Assembly (NCBI GenBank): GCA_038049695.1
Contig: CP142458.1
Coordinates: 46,157,001-46,221,000, forward strand
DNA from: Cinnamomum chago
Lineage: Eukaryota; Streptophyta; Magnoliopsida; Laurales; Lauraceae
Direction: 5' to 3'
DNA: 64,000 bases
The notes under the pieces were generated by a model. It worked only from the letters and a program-made list of their open reading frames with translations. It had not been told where the DNA came from and did not search any database. Each line of letters begins with the position of its first letter. The first letter of the stretch is position 1. A program made the translations under genes and the position numbers. This document shows, in pieces, positions 1-11,810 of this stretch.

Positions 1-1690
1 AAACAAATCAACCCACCATGAGCCGGCTAGCTCCTACAAGCCCAAAATCAAGTCATGCATCACTAGGCCTTTGCAAGAACCTGCTCAGGCCTACACTCCT
101 GCGAGTCGACCCTTCATCTCAATAGGGGCCGAACTCGTAAAATTCAAAGCCTCACTGCGATAGGCAAAGGACCGTGTCCGGGTCTTGTCCATGCTTAGCT
201 TCAAAGAAGAGAAGCTCGGCTGCTATGCACGAGGGACTACGTCCTTCATCGCCAAAGCCCAGCTAGAACTGACTGAAGCTCAAACTGCACGTCGTATACG
301 TCACCGCGCGGCATATCGACAAAAGAGACTAGAGAAGCAAAGGACCCAGCATTCTACCGTTCAAGTCTCTAGAAAATGGGTCGAAAAAGAAAGACCCAAC
401 CAAGTTGTTGCTACCCATATGGTTGGAAAAACCAGAAGACACCAGAAGTCGGCAACCAAAATTCATGTCAGACAACCGGTGACTCGCAGTGTCTCCTGGA
501 CGCGAAGACATCAGGAAGATTCTCCCGCTCCTTCAAGCCAAGGACATTGGAGTAACCACTCCTCCGACTCTTCGTCCAAAAGAATGATCTCCGGCTTAGC
601 CACCAAGATGATATCCTCATTCGATTCTCTAAGGATGAACGTCCTGGTTACAAATGCTGAGCAGGCCCCACCGCATGATGACGTAACAGCGCGCATCCAA
701 TAGTTGGAGCAAGGACAGTAGAGAATTGAGGCTCTGATGGAAAACCTCCTTCTCACTTTTTAGCGTCCACCTAACAATGAAACTCCTCTGATTCATTAAG
801 ATGACGAGGAAAATAATGAGTCACGCGCCCTTACCAAAAAGGACGTTGATGATATCCTTGCCAAAGCAAAAGAGGAGGATACACTGAAGGAATATGGGAT
901 CAAGCCACCATATCCCTTATGGATGGACTCGGTTCCATTCCCTGTGAAATTCAAATAACCTACTCTCCAAACATATATGGGGAAAGGTTCAACCAGACAG
1001 CATGTCATCAACTTCAAGATCCCGACAAGAGCTATTGCGGATCAAGATGCCCTCAAGATCCGTCTCTTTGCAAGTACCCTAAAAGGTACGACATTTGATT
1101 GGTACTCCACTTTGCCAGAGGACTCCATCCAAAACTGGGTCATGCTGGAGACACGCTTCTTGACCCACTTCAAAGGTGAAGACCATCCTGTTACTATGGC
1201 ACAACTCTGCAGCTTAAAATAGAGAGAGAGTGAGTCTACATACGACTTCATTCATAAGTGGAAGGCAATGACATACAAGTGCTCAGATGTACTGCCACAA
1301 GCATCGCTGGTCGACATCTACTGTAACAACATGAGAGCAAGGATCCGTTCCATGATTATCGACAACAAATCAAAAAACCTGGGAGAACTCCTAGAAGCAG
1401 CTATAGAGGCTGAAATGATGATCAAAGACCTCAATAATTAGAAATCATCAAAGAAAGAACCGACTGCCATTACGACCTCAAAACCAAATAAAAAAGAGAT
1501 TCTTAATGTGCAAACCAAGTCAGCTCCTCAACAACCAAAGAAAGCTAAAAACAAAAGTGCAGGTAAGAAACCTGAACTCTCTGAGGCCTTCAAAGAATGA
1601 GTAGAGAAGAAATACCCATTCGATGAAGATGTTGAAGAAATTTTTGAGGGTCTCCGGTAAACTCACCTTACCCGAGCCCAAAAGACTAGG
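1..1690 (+). mobile_element. D: Gag region (fossil)
   Basis: The translated + strand matches the Gag of element G: a basic, Arg/Lys- and Ser-rich N-terminal part, then a retrotransposon Gag core at about 980-1440 recognisable from words such as DQDALKIRLFASTLKGT and FDWYSTLPED. The core is the family's structural capsid-like domain. The C-terminal tail is Lys-rich. The segment is a broken fossil and its start lies to the left of the window. Confidence 0.8.
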
Positions 1691-1746
1691 AGATGTTGGC
1701 AAAACCAATGATCCCCGGTATTGTCCATACCACCAGATGGTCTCGC

Positions 1747-3184
1747 TGTTGGAAACTAGGTGGGCCATTCAGATAGGTTTCAAAAACTTTTGACCCACTT
1801 GATGCAGGGATCAACTATCTAGAAGGCAACAAACCCAATCTAGGATGCAATCCCTCAAACTCATAAACCATGTACAGCAATATAACCTATCTAGAAGATA
1901 GAAAATAGCACATAAACAAGCAACCACGAAATCCACAACATACAAGGATGTAGATTATACCTTTGGAGCTTTGTAGTGCTCTAATGGAGAAGTTTATCTC
2001 TTTCTTTGATGATGAACACCTTCACTAATCAAATTAAGATCTCCAACACCCTTTGATCTTCCACGCTATGTCCCGTATCAGATTCTCTTTTCTCAAGAAG
2101 ATGGTGGGATCTCCAAGAGAAAAACCCTAAAGGAAACTATAAGAGAACTAGAAGAGAGGAGTGCAACTCTTGCACTATTACATGGGCTGGGCGTGAATCC
2201 CTATGTGGAGTAACATTAGGGACGTCCAAGGCTCTCTTCTTCTCCCTTTATAGCATTGAAGCCACCTCCTCTTACTAATTGAAATAGAAGTCTTACTTCC
2301 ACTACAATTAGTTGCTTCCTAAATCACAATTAGAAGTCTTACTTCAACTATGATTAGTAACCTCCTCTTTTACTATTTAAAATAGAAGTCCCACTTCCAT
2401 TAATAATTAGTAACTTACTATTACCACTATTAGAAGTCTCACTTCAAATAGAAATAGTAACTTTCAGAGTTCTACTATAATTAGTATCTTTCTAATATAT
2501 TGGGCTAGCGTGGGGACCACTAGGGATTACTTAGAAAGCTGGCTCCAACTGGGACACGCGACCCCACATCTCATGTGCAATCCGGGCCCACAGTTAATTG
2601 CAAATATCTCCACTATATAAATGCAATTGCACTCCAGTCTTAGGAATATATTTCAATGAAGACCCTAAACTTTCCAATTACCACAAGTAGGCCCCTCTAT
2701 CATTATCCATGGATCAATTGGAATAAATCTGTCCCATCCAATCTTAGATCCACGTCTTATTATCCTTGAGCCCCAATTAATTATAGTGATCATTTGGTAC
2801 CGCTCCAATTAACTCTTAATTGGAATGGGTGCGCACTTACCAATGATAAATCCATTAATTGGCACAAGGGGATAATGAAGATAGATTCCATCTTGATCAT
2901 TGCATGTTCCCACAGTCCTACTACCACGTACCCAAGACACTGAGGTGTTGACCTACAGTTGGCCTCACTCATTGGTGACTCAAAGCAAATGAATAGACAG
3001 AAACTTGAGTTCATCAATGTCTCAGGATTGAGAGCCTATTGCTAGGGAATTATGAGAGCAGTCCTTAAATTGAGACAGTATTTCATAAGATGCTTCTCAT
3101 GGTCCTTCAATACATCCAATGTACCAGCACTATGATCAGAATCTTACATTCTGATGATCGAGACAAATCACACTATCTCATAGT
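1747..3184 (-). mobile_element. Partial LTR of a Copia-type element inside D
   Basis: The D gag is interrupted between its core and its zinc-binding segment by about 1.4 kb that reads, on the - strand, like the LTR at 52190-53833. Shared blocks include the stretch around 2790-3017 (52634-52860 in the other copy). The left edge begins TGTTGGAA, the reverse complement of the LTR terminus TTCCAACA at 53833. No internal Copia sequence accompanies it, so it is a solitary, partial LTR. I see no clear target duplication. Confidence 0.8.
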
Positions 3185-5110
3185 CCTCTCAGTCAATGCT
3201 TCGTTGTGAGAGAGAAGATTAACGAGATGTGGAAAAATGGAGTCGTCACCTTTGACAAAAACTATGGGTCTGCCTCCGTCAACATGGTGTCATATGGACA
3301 AACTTCCAAGTCACCCAAGGAAAAGATCACTAATTCCTTCAAGGTGATAAAAATGAAGATGAAAATTGGGAGATCGTCAAAACAAAGCCTACTGCTCAAC
3401 AGCGAAGGCAAGCCAAGAGACAACTCCACAAGCTCAAAGAGCTGGAGAAGACTCAATCAAAGCAAGAAGTCCCTGAAAAAGCAGAGACCTCTTCCACTGC
3501 TTCACTAGGGGTAACGGAAGAATTTCTTCCCAAAACTTCAAAGGTGGTAAGAAAATTCACCCTTGGTGATTTCATGCCACCTCATTACAGAAATGAAACT
3601 ACGCAAGGGGCATCATACTCTTGCGACTCAATAATTGGATTCTCCATGGATGTATACGAGTCCAGTGATACTGCCAATGATACCGATGAATGGGAGGAAT
3701 CCCTTGAAACATGAGAATACCTCTCCGATGAGGAATGGATTCCCGAATCTCATCTTATGCCAGTAATCTGGTATAACCCATTACAGTCACAAGGATTCTG
3801 GTCTGATGATGGAGAAGACTAAGAGGTTGTTCAAGAAAATTTTATAAATCCATCACCTACCAGTGCTCCAGTGGAACCCAACATTGATGAACCACAAGGA
3901 GCAGATGACGAAGAAGATTTGGCTTATATGCCCGATCACAAAGAATATGCAAGAATCTTGCAACGTCTTGCCATAGAGCGGGAGCGGGATCGCATCAATG
4001 AGCTTCGTCATAATCAAAATCCAGAACCGGAAATCCCGGAAAATTTACAGACATCTCCTTTGGTAACCCCAAAAAATGATGAAAACTGTTGGATTGATGA
4101 TCCTCTAACATCTGAAGACGAGTCTGAAACTCAACAGCGCGTTCTAGAGGCATCTTCGATCGGAGTTGCTTGCAATACGATAATTCGGGATGATGGTTCC
4201 TCCGAAGCTTCGTCTGCCGAGACCTTAGATTCTCAGACTACATCCGGTAGCATATCTTCTGGAGCTACGTCTTCTCAGATGACTTCCACAAAACTATCAT
4301 CTTCTCAACCTTTGTCTCCTGAAACTGTGACATCGGAGCTCAAGCCTCTTCCGACTGATCATCTTGAAGAAGCTCCTGCCAATGAAGTCTTCTTCAATGA
4401 AAATTCGGTCAACTAGTCCTAGATACCCGACCTCATAGGCGATGTTTGGACCGATAAATTACTCAACAAGGAAGAAAAGTTGATAGATGCCTTTCAGGAC
4501 TTATTTCCGAAAATGCTCTGTGCAACGCGATCACTGAAGACGACAATACTGCTACAAAGACGTCTTCAGCAAATGACAAGGATCAACCCCTTGATCCTGA
4601 GAGTGATCTTCCAAAAGAAGACCATTCTCTAGAAGCTCTTGAAGTTGGTAGAGGTACCCACTCTGGCCGGGATTACCACAAAAATTACAACCAACCTTAT
4701 TCTTCTTATATAAATTCTCCGTGAAAGCAAGTTGTAAACGCCCTAAGTGGAAACAATAATGAAAATGCAGGCCCGAAGGAGGCTTTCAAGTACGACTTGA
4801 TTGAGCACTTCAAACACATACCTGCACAACTGCACATCCTTGACTTATTACGAATGTCTCCACAAACTCGTGATAGTCTCATTTCAGAACTGCAAAGGCT
4901 GAATGCGAATGTCAACAAACATGCCCCACAAGTCCTACAAATTGAAATGGACTATAGGGTCAAAAAATCAAATACTTCCTCAAAGGGAGAAAAGAAGAAA
5001 ACTGAGGGATCAAGCATTGAATGCCTCCTGGTTCAAAACGCAGTAAATGCAACAATCACCTTCGATAAGGATGACCTCATGCTAGGCGAGACAAAGCACA
5101 ACCGATCCTT
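3185..5110 (+). mobile_element. D: zinc-knuckle remnant and acidic linker (fossil)
   Basis: After the Copia LTR the D reading resumes with the part that in G follows a CX2HX4HX4C segment. It continues as a long low-complexity linker rich in Glu, Asp, Ser, Pro and Thr, with a Ser/Thr-rich stretch near 4200-4330. From about 4760 to 5100 comes a Lys-rich segment leading to the protease. Equivalent linkers of similar composition lie in both G copies. No enzymatic motif is seen here. Confidence 0.7.
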
Positions 5111-5119
5111 ATACTTCAC

Positions 5120-5450
5120 GGGGTATGTCAAAGAGATGCCAATACACAGAGTCGAGATCGACCCAGGTTCTGCACTCAACTTCATCTCTACTTCGGCACT
5201 CAAAGAGTTGAGTATTCCACCTAGCAAGCTGAGTCACACGTCTGTATCCATCTTTGGATACGATGGGAGTGCTCAAAGGCCTATCGGCAAAATCAGATTC
5301 AAGTTGCAAATCGGTGATCTTATCTCTGAAGTCACTGCGTACGCAATAAGGACCCCTTCATGCTATAATATTCTTCTTGGACGCCCCTGGATACACGAGA
5401 ATGGTGTCGTCCCTTCAATTCTACATCAGTGCATCAAGTTCGTTGGCAAC
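5120..5450 (+). mobile_element. D: retropepsin-like protease segment (fossil)
   Basis: The translation shows the hallmark strand-turn of a retroviral-type aspartic protease (words VEIDPGSALNFIS and later YNILLGRPWIHE). In living members of the family this enzyme would cut the Gag-Pol polyprotein inside the virus-like particle. The same segment occurs at about 13190-13510 and 37680-37990 in G. D as a whole is broken. Confidence 0.75.
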
Positions 5451-5535
5451 GACGGCTTAATACATCGAGTGTTTGCAGACAAAAAACCCTTTAAAGGCAA
5501 AGACGTCCATTTTGCAGATGCTCAGATGTATAAAG

Positions 5536-5543
5536 ACGAAAAA
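5536..5543. repeat. Left 8-bp target duplication of MITE
   Basis: ACGAAAAA directly abuts the left terminal inverted repeat and is repeated exactly at 5948-5955. An 8-bp duplication is the signature of hAT transposases. Confidence 0.9.
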
Positions 5544-5947
5544 TAGGGGTGTAACGGTTCGGTTAACCGATTAATTTGGAAAAACCGTTAACCGAACCGT
5601 AACCACGGTTTTCTGTCTTTAAAAATCGTAACCTTAACCGTATCCACAAAAACCGTAAAAAACCGTAACCGCGGTTAACCGTATTAAACGGTTCGGTTAC
5701 AGTTAATAACCGTGGAATGCCTTCCTCACATAAGGGGATAAATGTGAATGATTGAAGGTAAAATGACACATAATGAACAATTAAAGAAGGTAAGAAATAT
5801 TTCCTTCAAAAGAAATATTTCATTCAACTCCCTTATTTTTTCTTTTATTTGTAAACGATACGGTTAACCGCATACGGTTAATCGAACCGTATGATATGGT
5901 TCGGTTCGGTTCGGTTAGACGGTTTTCCGGTTTTTTTTACACCCCTA
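5544..5947. mobile_element. hAT-type MITE, 404 bp, complete
   Basis: The element starts TAGGGGTGTAA and ends TTACACCCCTA, a perfect 11-bp terminal inverted repeat, and is flanked by the 8-bp duplication ACGAAAAA. It has no transposase, so it is a non-autonomous miniature element that would need a hAT enzyme in trans. Both the 8-bp duplication and the TAGGG-type terminus fit hAT. The interior is filled with direct and inverted copies of the palindrome CGGTTAACCG and variants (for example 5560-5569 and around 5860-5870), so most of the element can fold back. The ends and the duplication are intact, so it has not decayed much since inserting into D. Confidence 0.93.
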
Positions 5948-5955
5948 ACGAAAAA
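5948..5955. repeat. Right 8-bp target duplication of MITE
   Basis: ACGAAAAA, the exact copy of 5536-5543. After it the D coding frame resumes with a Lys/Glu-rich stretch like that of G. Confidence 0.9.
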
Positions 5956-6295
5956 GAAGAAAAGGAGGAAGAAACAACACCCTTTTGTCGAAAATCTTCA
6001 GAAAGATAAGGGCAAGGCTTCTCAGCAATCATTGAAAGAAAACAAACATTCCAGCAAATCCAAAGAAAGCGGTCATCCTCCCTTCGTTGTCTCTCTTAAA
6101 TCTTTAAAGTCTCTGGTAATCACCACCAAAGCAAAGAAAACAAAACAAAAGACTAGGGGCAAGTTTCCTGTTTCCTTTGTGTCTATCATTCAAGACATAG
6201 AATCAGATTCAGAGTTAGAAGACGATACACCGTCATGCCAAGCTTATACTCAGCAAGTTCGACCTGTTCTCACTCCATTGCAGACACCTGTTGAC
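5956..6295 (+). mobile_element. D: linker after protease (fossil)
   Basis: Lys/Ser-rich linker matching G at about 12800-13080 on the other strand (shared word VTTKAKKTKQK-like). It ends at the G insertion site and continues at 48054. Confidence 0.75.
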
Positions 6296-6300
6296 GTTGA
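6296..6300. repeat. Left 5-bp target duplication of gypsy dimer G
   Basis: GTTGA, repeated at 48049-48053. The D linker reads up to this point and continues after the right copy, so the whole 6301-48048 block entered D as one insertion locus. Confidence 0.9.
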
Positions 6301-7100
6301 TGATGGAACGCGCTCCGGCCCCGGCGCTACCGGGCGTCGGCGGACGTGGGAGTCCGTTCGGTCCGACCCTTTCGCCCCCGGAGGGCGGAACGCGCATCAA
6401 CGCTTTTGTGTGTTTGTGGGTGTGCCAGATTTTCTATTTTACTTGGAATTGCAAGTGATGATCCGGAGATCAATCTTCGCAAGTAAAAAGGAAATCAACT
6501 TCTTTTCAAGTTTCCATTGCACATATATTCAAGAAAAGAGACAGTTTTTTATTTTGCCGTAAAAGGCGATTTTCTTGGCATTTATGGCCGATTTGTGGCG
6601 TTTATAGCCGATTTACAATTCTCATCAATAATGAAAGACAAGAGTTGTGGTTTTTTGTCTCTCTAAAAAAAATACAAAATACAATGAAAAACGAGAAAGG
6701 AAGAATCTAACTTTTCAGGAGATTGTGGGAGGGACCCGTTTAGATTGACGGTCGCGAGTCATGTATGGACTCCGCCATCATCCATGCAAATGAGAACGTC
6801 GGATGCTTTGGATTCGCTTGGCTTGGCTATATCCTCAGATTTTTAGAGAACAAAGACCGAGAGAAGGTCTTATGTTCAATAAAAAGCCGAGTAGACGGGC
6901 TGAAGAGCCATGTCTAAGCCACTTTTGTTGAAGTAGAAGGTAAAGGACCTTGGGGGGAGTGCCCCCCAAGGGCCTTTTGTCACCTTGTAGTGGAGGCTGC
7001 TACGGAATTCCGACAGAGGTTTCTCTCTCTCTGAGCTTCTGGATCTCTAGAGCAGGAATTGCTGATGCTTTCGATCCCCGGAATGCTTGGAGGGGACTCC

Positions 7101-7110
7101 TATTTATAGG
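7101..7110 (-). promoter_or_regulatory. TATA box of G LTR 1
   Basis: CCTATAAATA on the - strand is the clearest TATA element of the LTR. The same box lies in LTR 2 (27909-27918) and LTR 3 (46115-46124). Transcription would start about 30 bp further along the - strand. Confidence 0.7.
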
Positions 7111-8062
7111 CTTTTGGTGGCCTTTAGGAGTGGTTTATGGTCATTTATGGCAATTATGGCAATAAAGCCAAATTATGGGAGGAGTTACAGGTTTAATTGC
7201 TTTTTGTTTTGTAACTCCTGACACTTGGATTTCATTGGCCAAAGGAGAGTCATGGGCATTTAGTTGCCTTTAATCTCCATTATGTTAGAAGTTTCATGGC
7301 TTGAATGCCATGATTGCTTGGACTTGTAACTCCTAAACGGAGGCTTCTGATTGGGCCGTCCAAGATAATGGGTTAATGACCGCTTTAACTTGCCATAAAC
7401 GGGCCAATTGATAGCATTAAGTGGCCGCCTTGGTAGTTGAAGAGTCGCGGGCCATGTTGCGTCTTTTGGAATTCCCTTTGCGATGATCATCGATGGATCC
7501 TTATGTAAATCAACAGTAGATGATCATGTAGTTTCAGACATTGGTTGATACCAGCGGGCCGACAGCATCTGTCCAGTCGATTTCGCGATCGGGCGGGCAG
7601 AAAGTGCACTTTTTTTGTCGTTCGGCTGGCGATCAATGAAGTTTTTGAAGTTCTGGAAAGGAGTCCTGTGATCTTGATGAATATCAGTGAATTTGGAGCC
7701 TCAAAAGCCTGAATCTGTTAAAATCACAGGGACAGAACATCTTGTCTTGCGAAAACGTACGAAACGGGGGGTCCCGGGGCGAAATCGGCGCCTCGGACCT
7801 CCCAGGGTCGCCGGGCCCAGGGTCGCAGGGGTCTGCGACCATGGGGGGAAAAAACCTCCTCGGGGCCCCTTTTTGGCTGTTTCTCGTCGTTTTTCGCTTC
7901 CGTTTTTTTTGCTTATTTTCTCTGACATTTCTCCACATTATTTGGCTTGATTTCCTTCTGAAAAACCTGATGAGAATCCTTGCAAATTGGTTTGCAAAGT
8001 TTCCGATTTTCCGGGAAAAGCCGAACGCAGAACTGCTGATTTTCCGCCAGAAGCTGAAACAG

Positions 8063-8970
8063 GATCAAACGATGTCGGAATGACCTGAAATTTGAGGTGA
8101 AGCTTCTTGAGCATTGAATAAGACCAACCATGGGCTTTCGTTTGAGTTTTGAAGCCGTTTGGAATCATCCAAACGCTTACCTTTATTTCACCGCGAGGGA
8201 AATACCGAGCTTTGACTTCTGGTCAAACGATGTCCGATTGACCTGAAATTCGACGTGTGACTCCCCCATCAGTAGATAAGACCAACCATAGGCTTTCGTT
8301 TGAGTTTTGAAGCCATTTGGAGTCATGCAAACGCTTGCCTTTATTTCACCGCGAGGGAAATGCCGAGCTTTGACTTCTGGTCAAACGATGTCCGATTGAC
8401 CTGAAATTCGATGGGGAGCCTACTGGAGTCATTTTGAGATGATCCACAAGCTCCGAATTGGGTGCCATGGTCCCGGGGTGCTCCGCCGCCGGTAGGCTTT
8501 AATTTGTTTTCGAGCATCGAAACTGGGTCAAACGTCATCGGAATGACCTGAAATTTGTTGTGCAGCCCTTTGAAGGTATGTAGAAGCCGCCCATGTGCTT
8601 TGTTTGATGAGTGACGACCTCGGTAGTTCTCGCTACCTAAGGGCTTGATTTTGCTGCTCGAGAGTTGATGGAGGGTCAAACGGTGTCGGTTTGACTTGAA
8701 ACTTGACATGTAGCCTTTCGGAGGTATTTTGAGACCATCCGTAGGCTCTGATCGAAGATTTGGGGTCTTCGACACTGTCGCCGCCGGGAGCTGCTGCTTA
8801 GCTGTTGGAGAAGTGAAGCTAGGCCAAATGATGTCGGAATGGCCCGAAACTTCATGTGTACCTCTCTTTTGGCTGTTTTGAATGACCTTGCAGTTTTTTT
8901 TTATTCTGACAAGATCTGATGCTTGAAGTGGCGCCTGCCTATTTTTGGTAGAATGCGGCTCCATGTAGCT
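8063..8970. repeat. Six diverged tandem repeats of about 150 bp in the U3 of G LTR 1
   Basis: Units open with variants of GGTCAAACGATGTCCGATTG followed by a GACCTGAAATT word. They start at 8063, 8221, 8379, 8525, 8674 and 8822, that is every 146-158 bp. The first three units are most alike. The same array occurs in LTR 2 and LTR 3. Position upstream of the TATA box makes it the likely enhancer region. Confidence 0.8.
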
Positions 8971-9010
8971 TTTGGTGTGAAGAGGCAAAGTGACATTTTT
9001 GGTGTCAACA

Positions 9011-9022
9011 AATGCCCCATCG
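9011..9022 (-). promoter_or_regulatory. Polypurine tract next to G LTR 1
   Basis: Reading the - strand, CGATGGGGCATT directly precedes the LTR. This is the plus-strand primer position for reverse transcription, and the same sequence lies at 29804-29815 beside LTR 2. Confidence 0.7.
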
Positions 9023-9289
9023 AGGTACAGCGACGATATAGCTTTTGCAGTCGATGTGCCTCGAAGAGAATCTTGAAGAAGAGCTTCTGACTTGACCAAG
9101 AGTCTTTGAGCATTTTTCTTATTTTTTTATTGTGTAGCCTTTTGAGCTTCCAGGGGATCTTATGGTAGTGAGAGGGATCACGTACCATCTCAAGGCAAGA
9201 TTTTGAGAATGACATTTGGATTTGGATTTGGTTTTGGTTTTTTGGTTTTGATTTTGACCTTGTGACCTAACAAGCTGTATGTGGCAGGT
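9023..9289 (-). mobile_element. G copy 1: short 3' non-coding zone
   Basis: About 270 bp between polypurine tract and integrase that match 29816-30080 of copy 2. The long satellite-like 3' zone present in copy 2 is not represented in copy 1. Nothing coding is seen. Confidence 0.65.
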
Positions 9290-9840
9290 TATCGCAGAAC
9301 TGTGGTCCGTTATCATGGACGAATCTTTTAGGTATGCCGAGGCGACAAATGATGTTGGTGCGCAAGAACTGAAGGACTAATGAGGTTTTCATTTCACTAA
9401 GCGCGAACGCTTCTGACCACTTTGAGAAATAATCCGTAGCAGCGAAAATGAAGCGATGACCTTTGCTTGATGGGGGAGAGATAGGACCTATGATGTCCAT
9501 ACCCCAGGCTTCAAAAGGCCATGAGATTGCTGTAGGATGTAGCCATTCCGGAGGCATGTGGACATAATCTCCATGAGCTTGGCATTGTTGGCAGCGCTTA
9601 GCAAATTGCATTGCATCAGCCACCATGGTAGGCCAATAATAACCTAACCTTTTTATCTGATCGTAGAGCTTAGGCCCAGCCTGATGGGCTCCACAAAGAC
9701 CAGCATGTACTTCTTTGAGTGTTTCCTCAGCCTCTTGTTGTGACAAGCAGCGTAGAAGTACTCCATTATAGGATTTCCTATAAAGCATTTTTGAAGGAAT
9801 ATCCAAATGAAAGTTTGGGGTTCGCCTTTGGATGCTTACC
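9290..9840 (-). mobile_element. G copy 1: integrase region (fossil)
   Basis: The translation shows the HHCC zinc-binding domain (HAGLCGAHQAG... and CQQC, about 9575-9705). The start of the catalytic core follows (WGMDIIGPI, then FVHDNGPQF, about 9290-9500). Integrase inserts the cDNA into the host chromosome. Only part of the domain set seen in copy 2 is present. Confidence 0.82.
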
Positions 9841-9989
9841 CGCTCTTTTGGATCCTCAGGTAGGATTCCGAACATGATGTAATCAATGAACGGATCCCTC
9901 CAGTCGCCGATCAGAGGTTTAATAACGGAGATCCGACTTCCAACCACTTGGTGGCATTCAGCAACTGCTTGATGTGTGTTGAGAGGAGG

Positions 9990-10450
9990 GAGAATCCTTT
10001 TTTGACACACTGTAACTTGCATGTTTTCCCCTTCTTGGATTGCCATAGACGCAGCAAGTCCAGCCAGGGCATCTGCACGAATGTTTTCACCTCTGAGGAT
10101 GTGGGTGATGTGACAGATGTCGAACTTTAATCGAAGCGATTGTGCCTTGTTGTAGTAAGGCAACAGATCGGGCTTCCTGACTTCAAATTTCTGATTCATC
10201 TGGTTGACGATCAGTTGAGAGTCTCCAAAAGCTTCCAGCGTAGTGATGTCGGATTCAAGGGCGAGCTCCAATCCTACAAAGAGGGCTTGGTACTCAGCTG
10301 CATTGTTTGAACATGGCTCTAGCAGCGAGAATGCGTGTGGAATCATGTATTTGTCGGGACTAACAAAGAGAATGCCAATTCCCGATATTTGATTTCCCTG
10401 TTCATTTGTCCTGGTTGCGCCATCGAAGTACATGTGCCAGGAAGCATTTG
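9990..10450 (-). mobile_element. G copy 1: second (archaeal-type) RNase H (fossil)
   Basis: Words MYFDGATRTNE, SNNAAEYQALFVGLELAL and FGDSQLIVNQM mark an archaeal-type RNase H placed between the ordinary RNase H and integrase. This extra domain is a known, lineage-specific feature of Tat gypsy elements. Confidence 0.82.
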
Positions 10451-10499
10451 ATAAGGAAGTCTCCACACTGTAGACCGATTCGTCTGGGAGGTCATCCCT

Positions 10500-11810
10500 G
10501 AGTGGAGAATCTTTAGCAATGGATGCTCCACGAGGAAGTCTGCTAGAGCTTGGCCTTTGATTGCTTTTTGTGGTACATACCTAATGTCAAATTGTGACAG
10601 GAGGATGGACCATTTTTGGCAGTCGGGCATTGAGAGAACTTGCTTTTGTGACAAGGACCTTTAGGAGGTTGATCCTCGAAATCAGGTACACTGTGTTGGA
10701 TAGCAGGTAGTGACGCAGTTTTTGTACGGCGAACATCACTACCAAGCATTCTTTTTCGACTGGAGAGTAGCGATGCTCTGCACCTATCAACATGCGGCTA
10801 AGGTAATATAGAGCAGCTTCTTTTCCCTCGTCATTCTTTTTTGTGAGTAGAGCGCCTAAAGAACAGTTAAGGGCTCTTGTGTACAAGAGGAATGGTTTTC
10901 CAGTTGTGGGGGCAGCCAACACTGGAGGTTTAGTCAGGTATGACTTGATGTCCTGGAACGCGGCTTCACATTCAGCATCCCAGACAAAATCGACACCTTT
11001 CTTCATTAACCGAGAGAATGGATGGCACTTCCCTGATAGGTTGGAGATGAACCGTCGAATGTATGCCAATCTTCCTTGGAGCCCTTTTAATTGTCTTAGG
11101 ATTCTTGGAGATGGCATTTCTAGGATAGCCTTGACTTTGATGGGGTCAAGCTCTATGCCAGCTTTCCGTACTATGAATCCGAGAAACTTACCCGATGAAA
11201 CACCGAAGAAGCATTTGAGGGGATTCATTCGCAGTTTGTGTTTGCGAAGTCGAAGGAAGACTTCTCGAAGATCTTTGAGATGGTCTTCTTTTCTTTTGCT
11301 TTTGACGGCGAGGTCATCGACATAACATTCGACCGTCTTGTGCTGCATATCTTGGAAGATCTTCATCATAGCCCTCTGATATGTAGCGCCGGCATTCTTC
11401 AGACCGAATGGCATGATAGTGTAGCAATACACGCCAAACGGGGTTCGAAATGCTGTGTTTTTCATCTTCAGGATGCATTTTTATCTGATTGTAGCCAGAG
11501 AAGCCATCCATGAATGTCATTCGCTCGAACCCACAGGTGTTGTCGATCATCACCTCCGGTATAGGGAGCGAGAATTCATCTTTTGGGCATGCATTGTTCA
11601 GGTCTCTGTAATCAATGCAGACCCTGATTTGCCCATTTTTCTTTGTCACGGGGACGATGTTGGCCAACCATTCAGGATGTTGTTCCTCACGGATGAAGCC
11701 AACGCTTTTGAGCTTTTGAACTTCTTGTTCAATTTTGTCCATCACGTCAGGACGGAACCTTCTTTGGCCTTGTTTGACAGGCTTGATATCTTTTTGAAGA
11801 TTGAGTTTGT
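10500..11810 (-). mobile_element. G copy 1: reverse transcriptase and first RNase H (fossil)
   Basis: From the high-coordinate side: RT N-terminal part (KPVKQGQRRFRPDVMDKI, about 11730-11800), CIDYRDLN motif, FSGYNQI, the catalytic ECYVDDLAVKSK near 11300-11330, and a first RNase H-like connection domain (LYTRALNCSLGALL and SPVEKECLVVM) at about 10500-10920. The order is that of Ty3/gypsy. The reading is broken in a few places in this copy. Confidence 0.85.

Larger units (their letters stand above)
1..6295 (+). mobile_element. Element D, 5' half: old Ty3/gypsy (Tat-like) fossil
   Basis: This is the left part of an old gypsy element that runs in from before the window. In order it carries Gag, a long acidic linker, a protease-like segment and more linker. 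Its proteins clearly match those of the younger element G on the opposite strand, so D and G are one family. D is broken in many places (ten or more by eye) and cannot be active. It hosts a partial Copia LTR and a MITE. It stops at a 5-bp target duplication where G entered, and resumes at 48054. Family assignment is firm; the lineage (Tat) is inferred from the better preserved G copies. Confidence 0.85.
6301..9010 (-). mobile_element. G: LTR 1 (3' LTR of copy 1), 2710 bp
   Basis: Boundaries are TGATGG at 6301 and TCAACA at 9010, shared with the other two LTRs. In transcript sense (- strand) the U3 lies at the high-coordinate side with six tandem repeats. A TATA box is at 7101-7110, and about 800 bp of R/U5 runs to a GC-rich end near 6301-6410. 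It is closely similar to LTR 2 and LTR 3, with small length differences. Confidence 0.88.

Noticed and set aside
7684-8083. Overlapping GC-rich frames of 70-110 codons on both strands in G LTRs
   Set aside because: They lie in LTR non-coding sequence, differ in frame between the LTRs and show no domain; shadows of composition.
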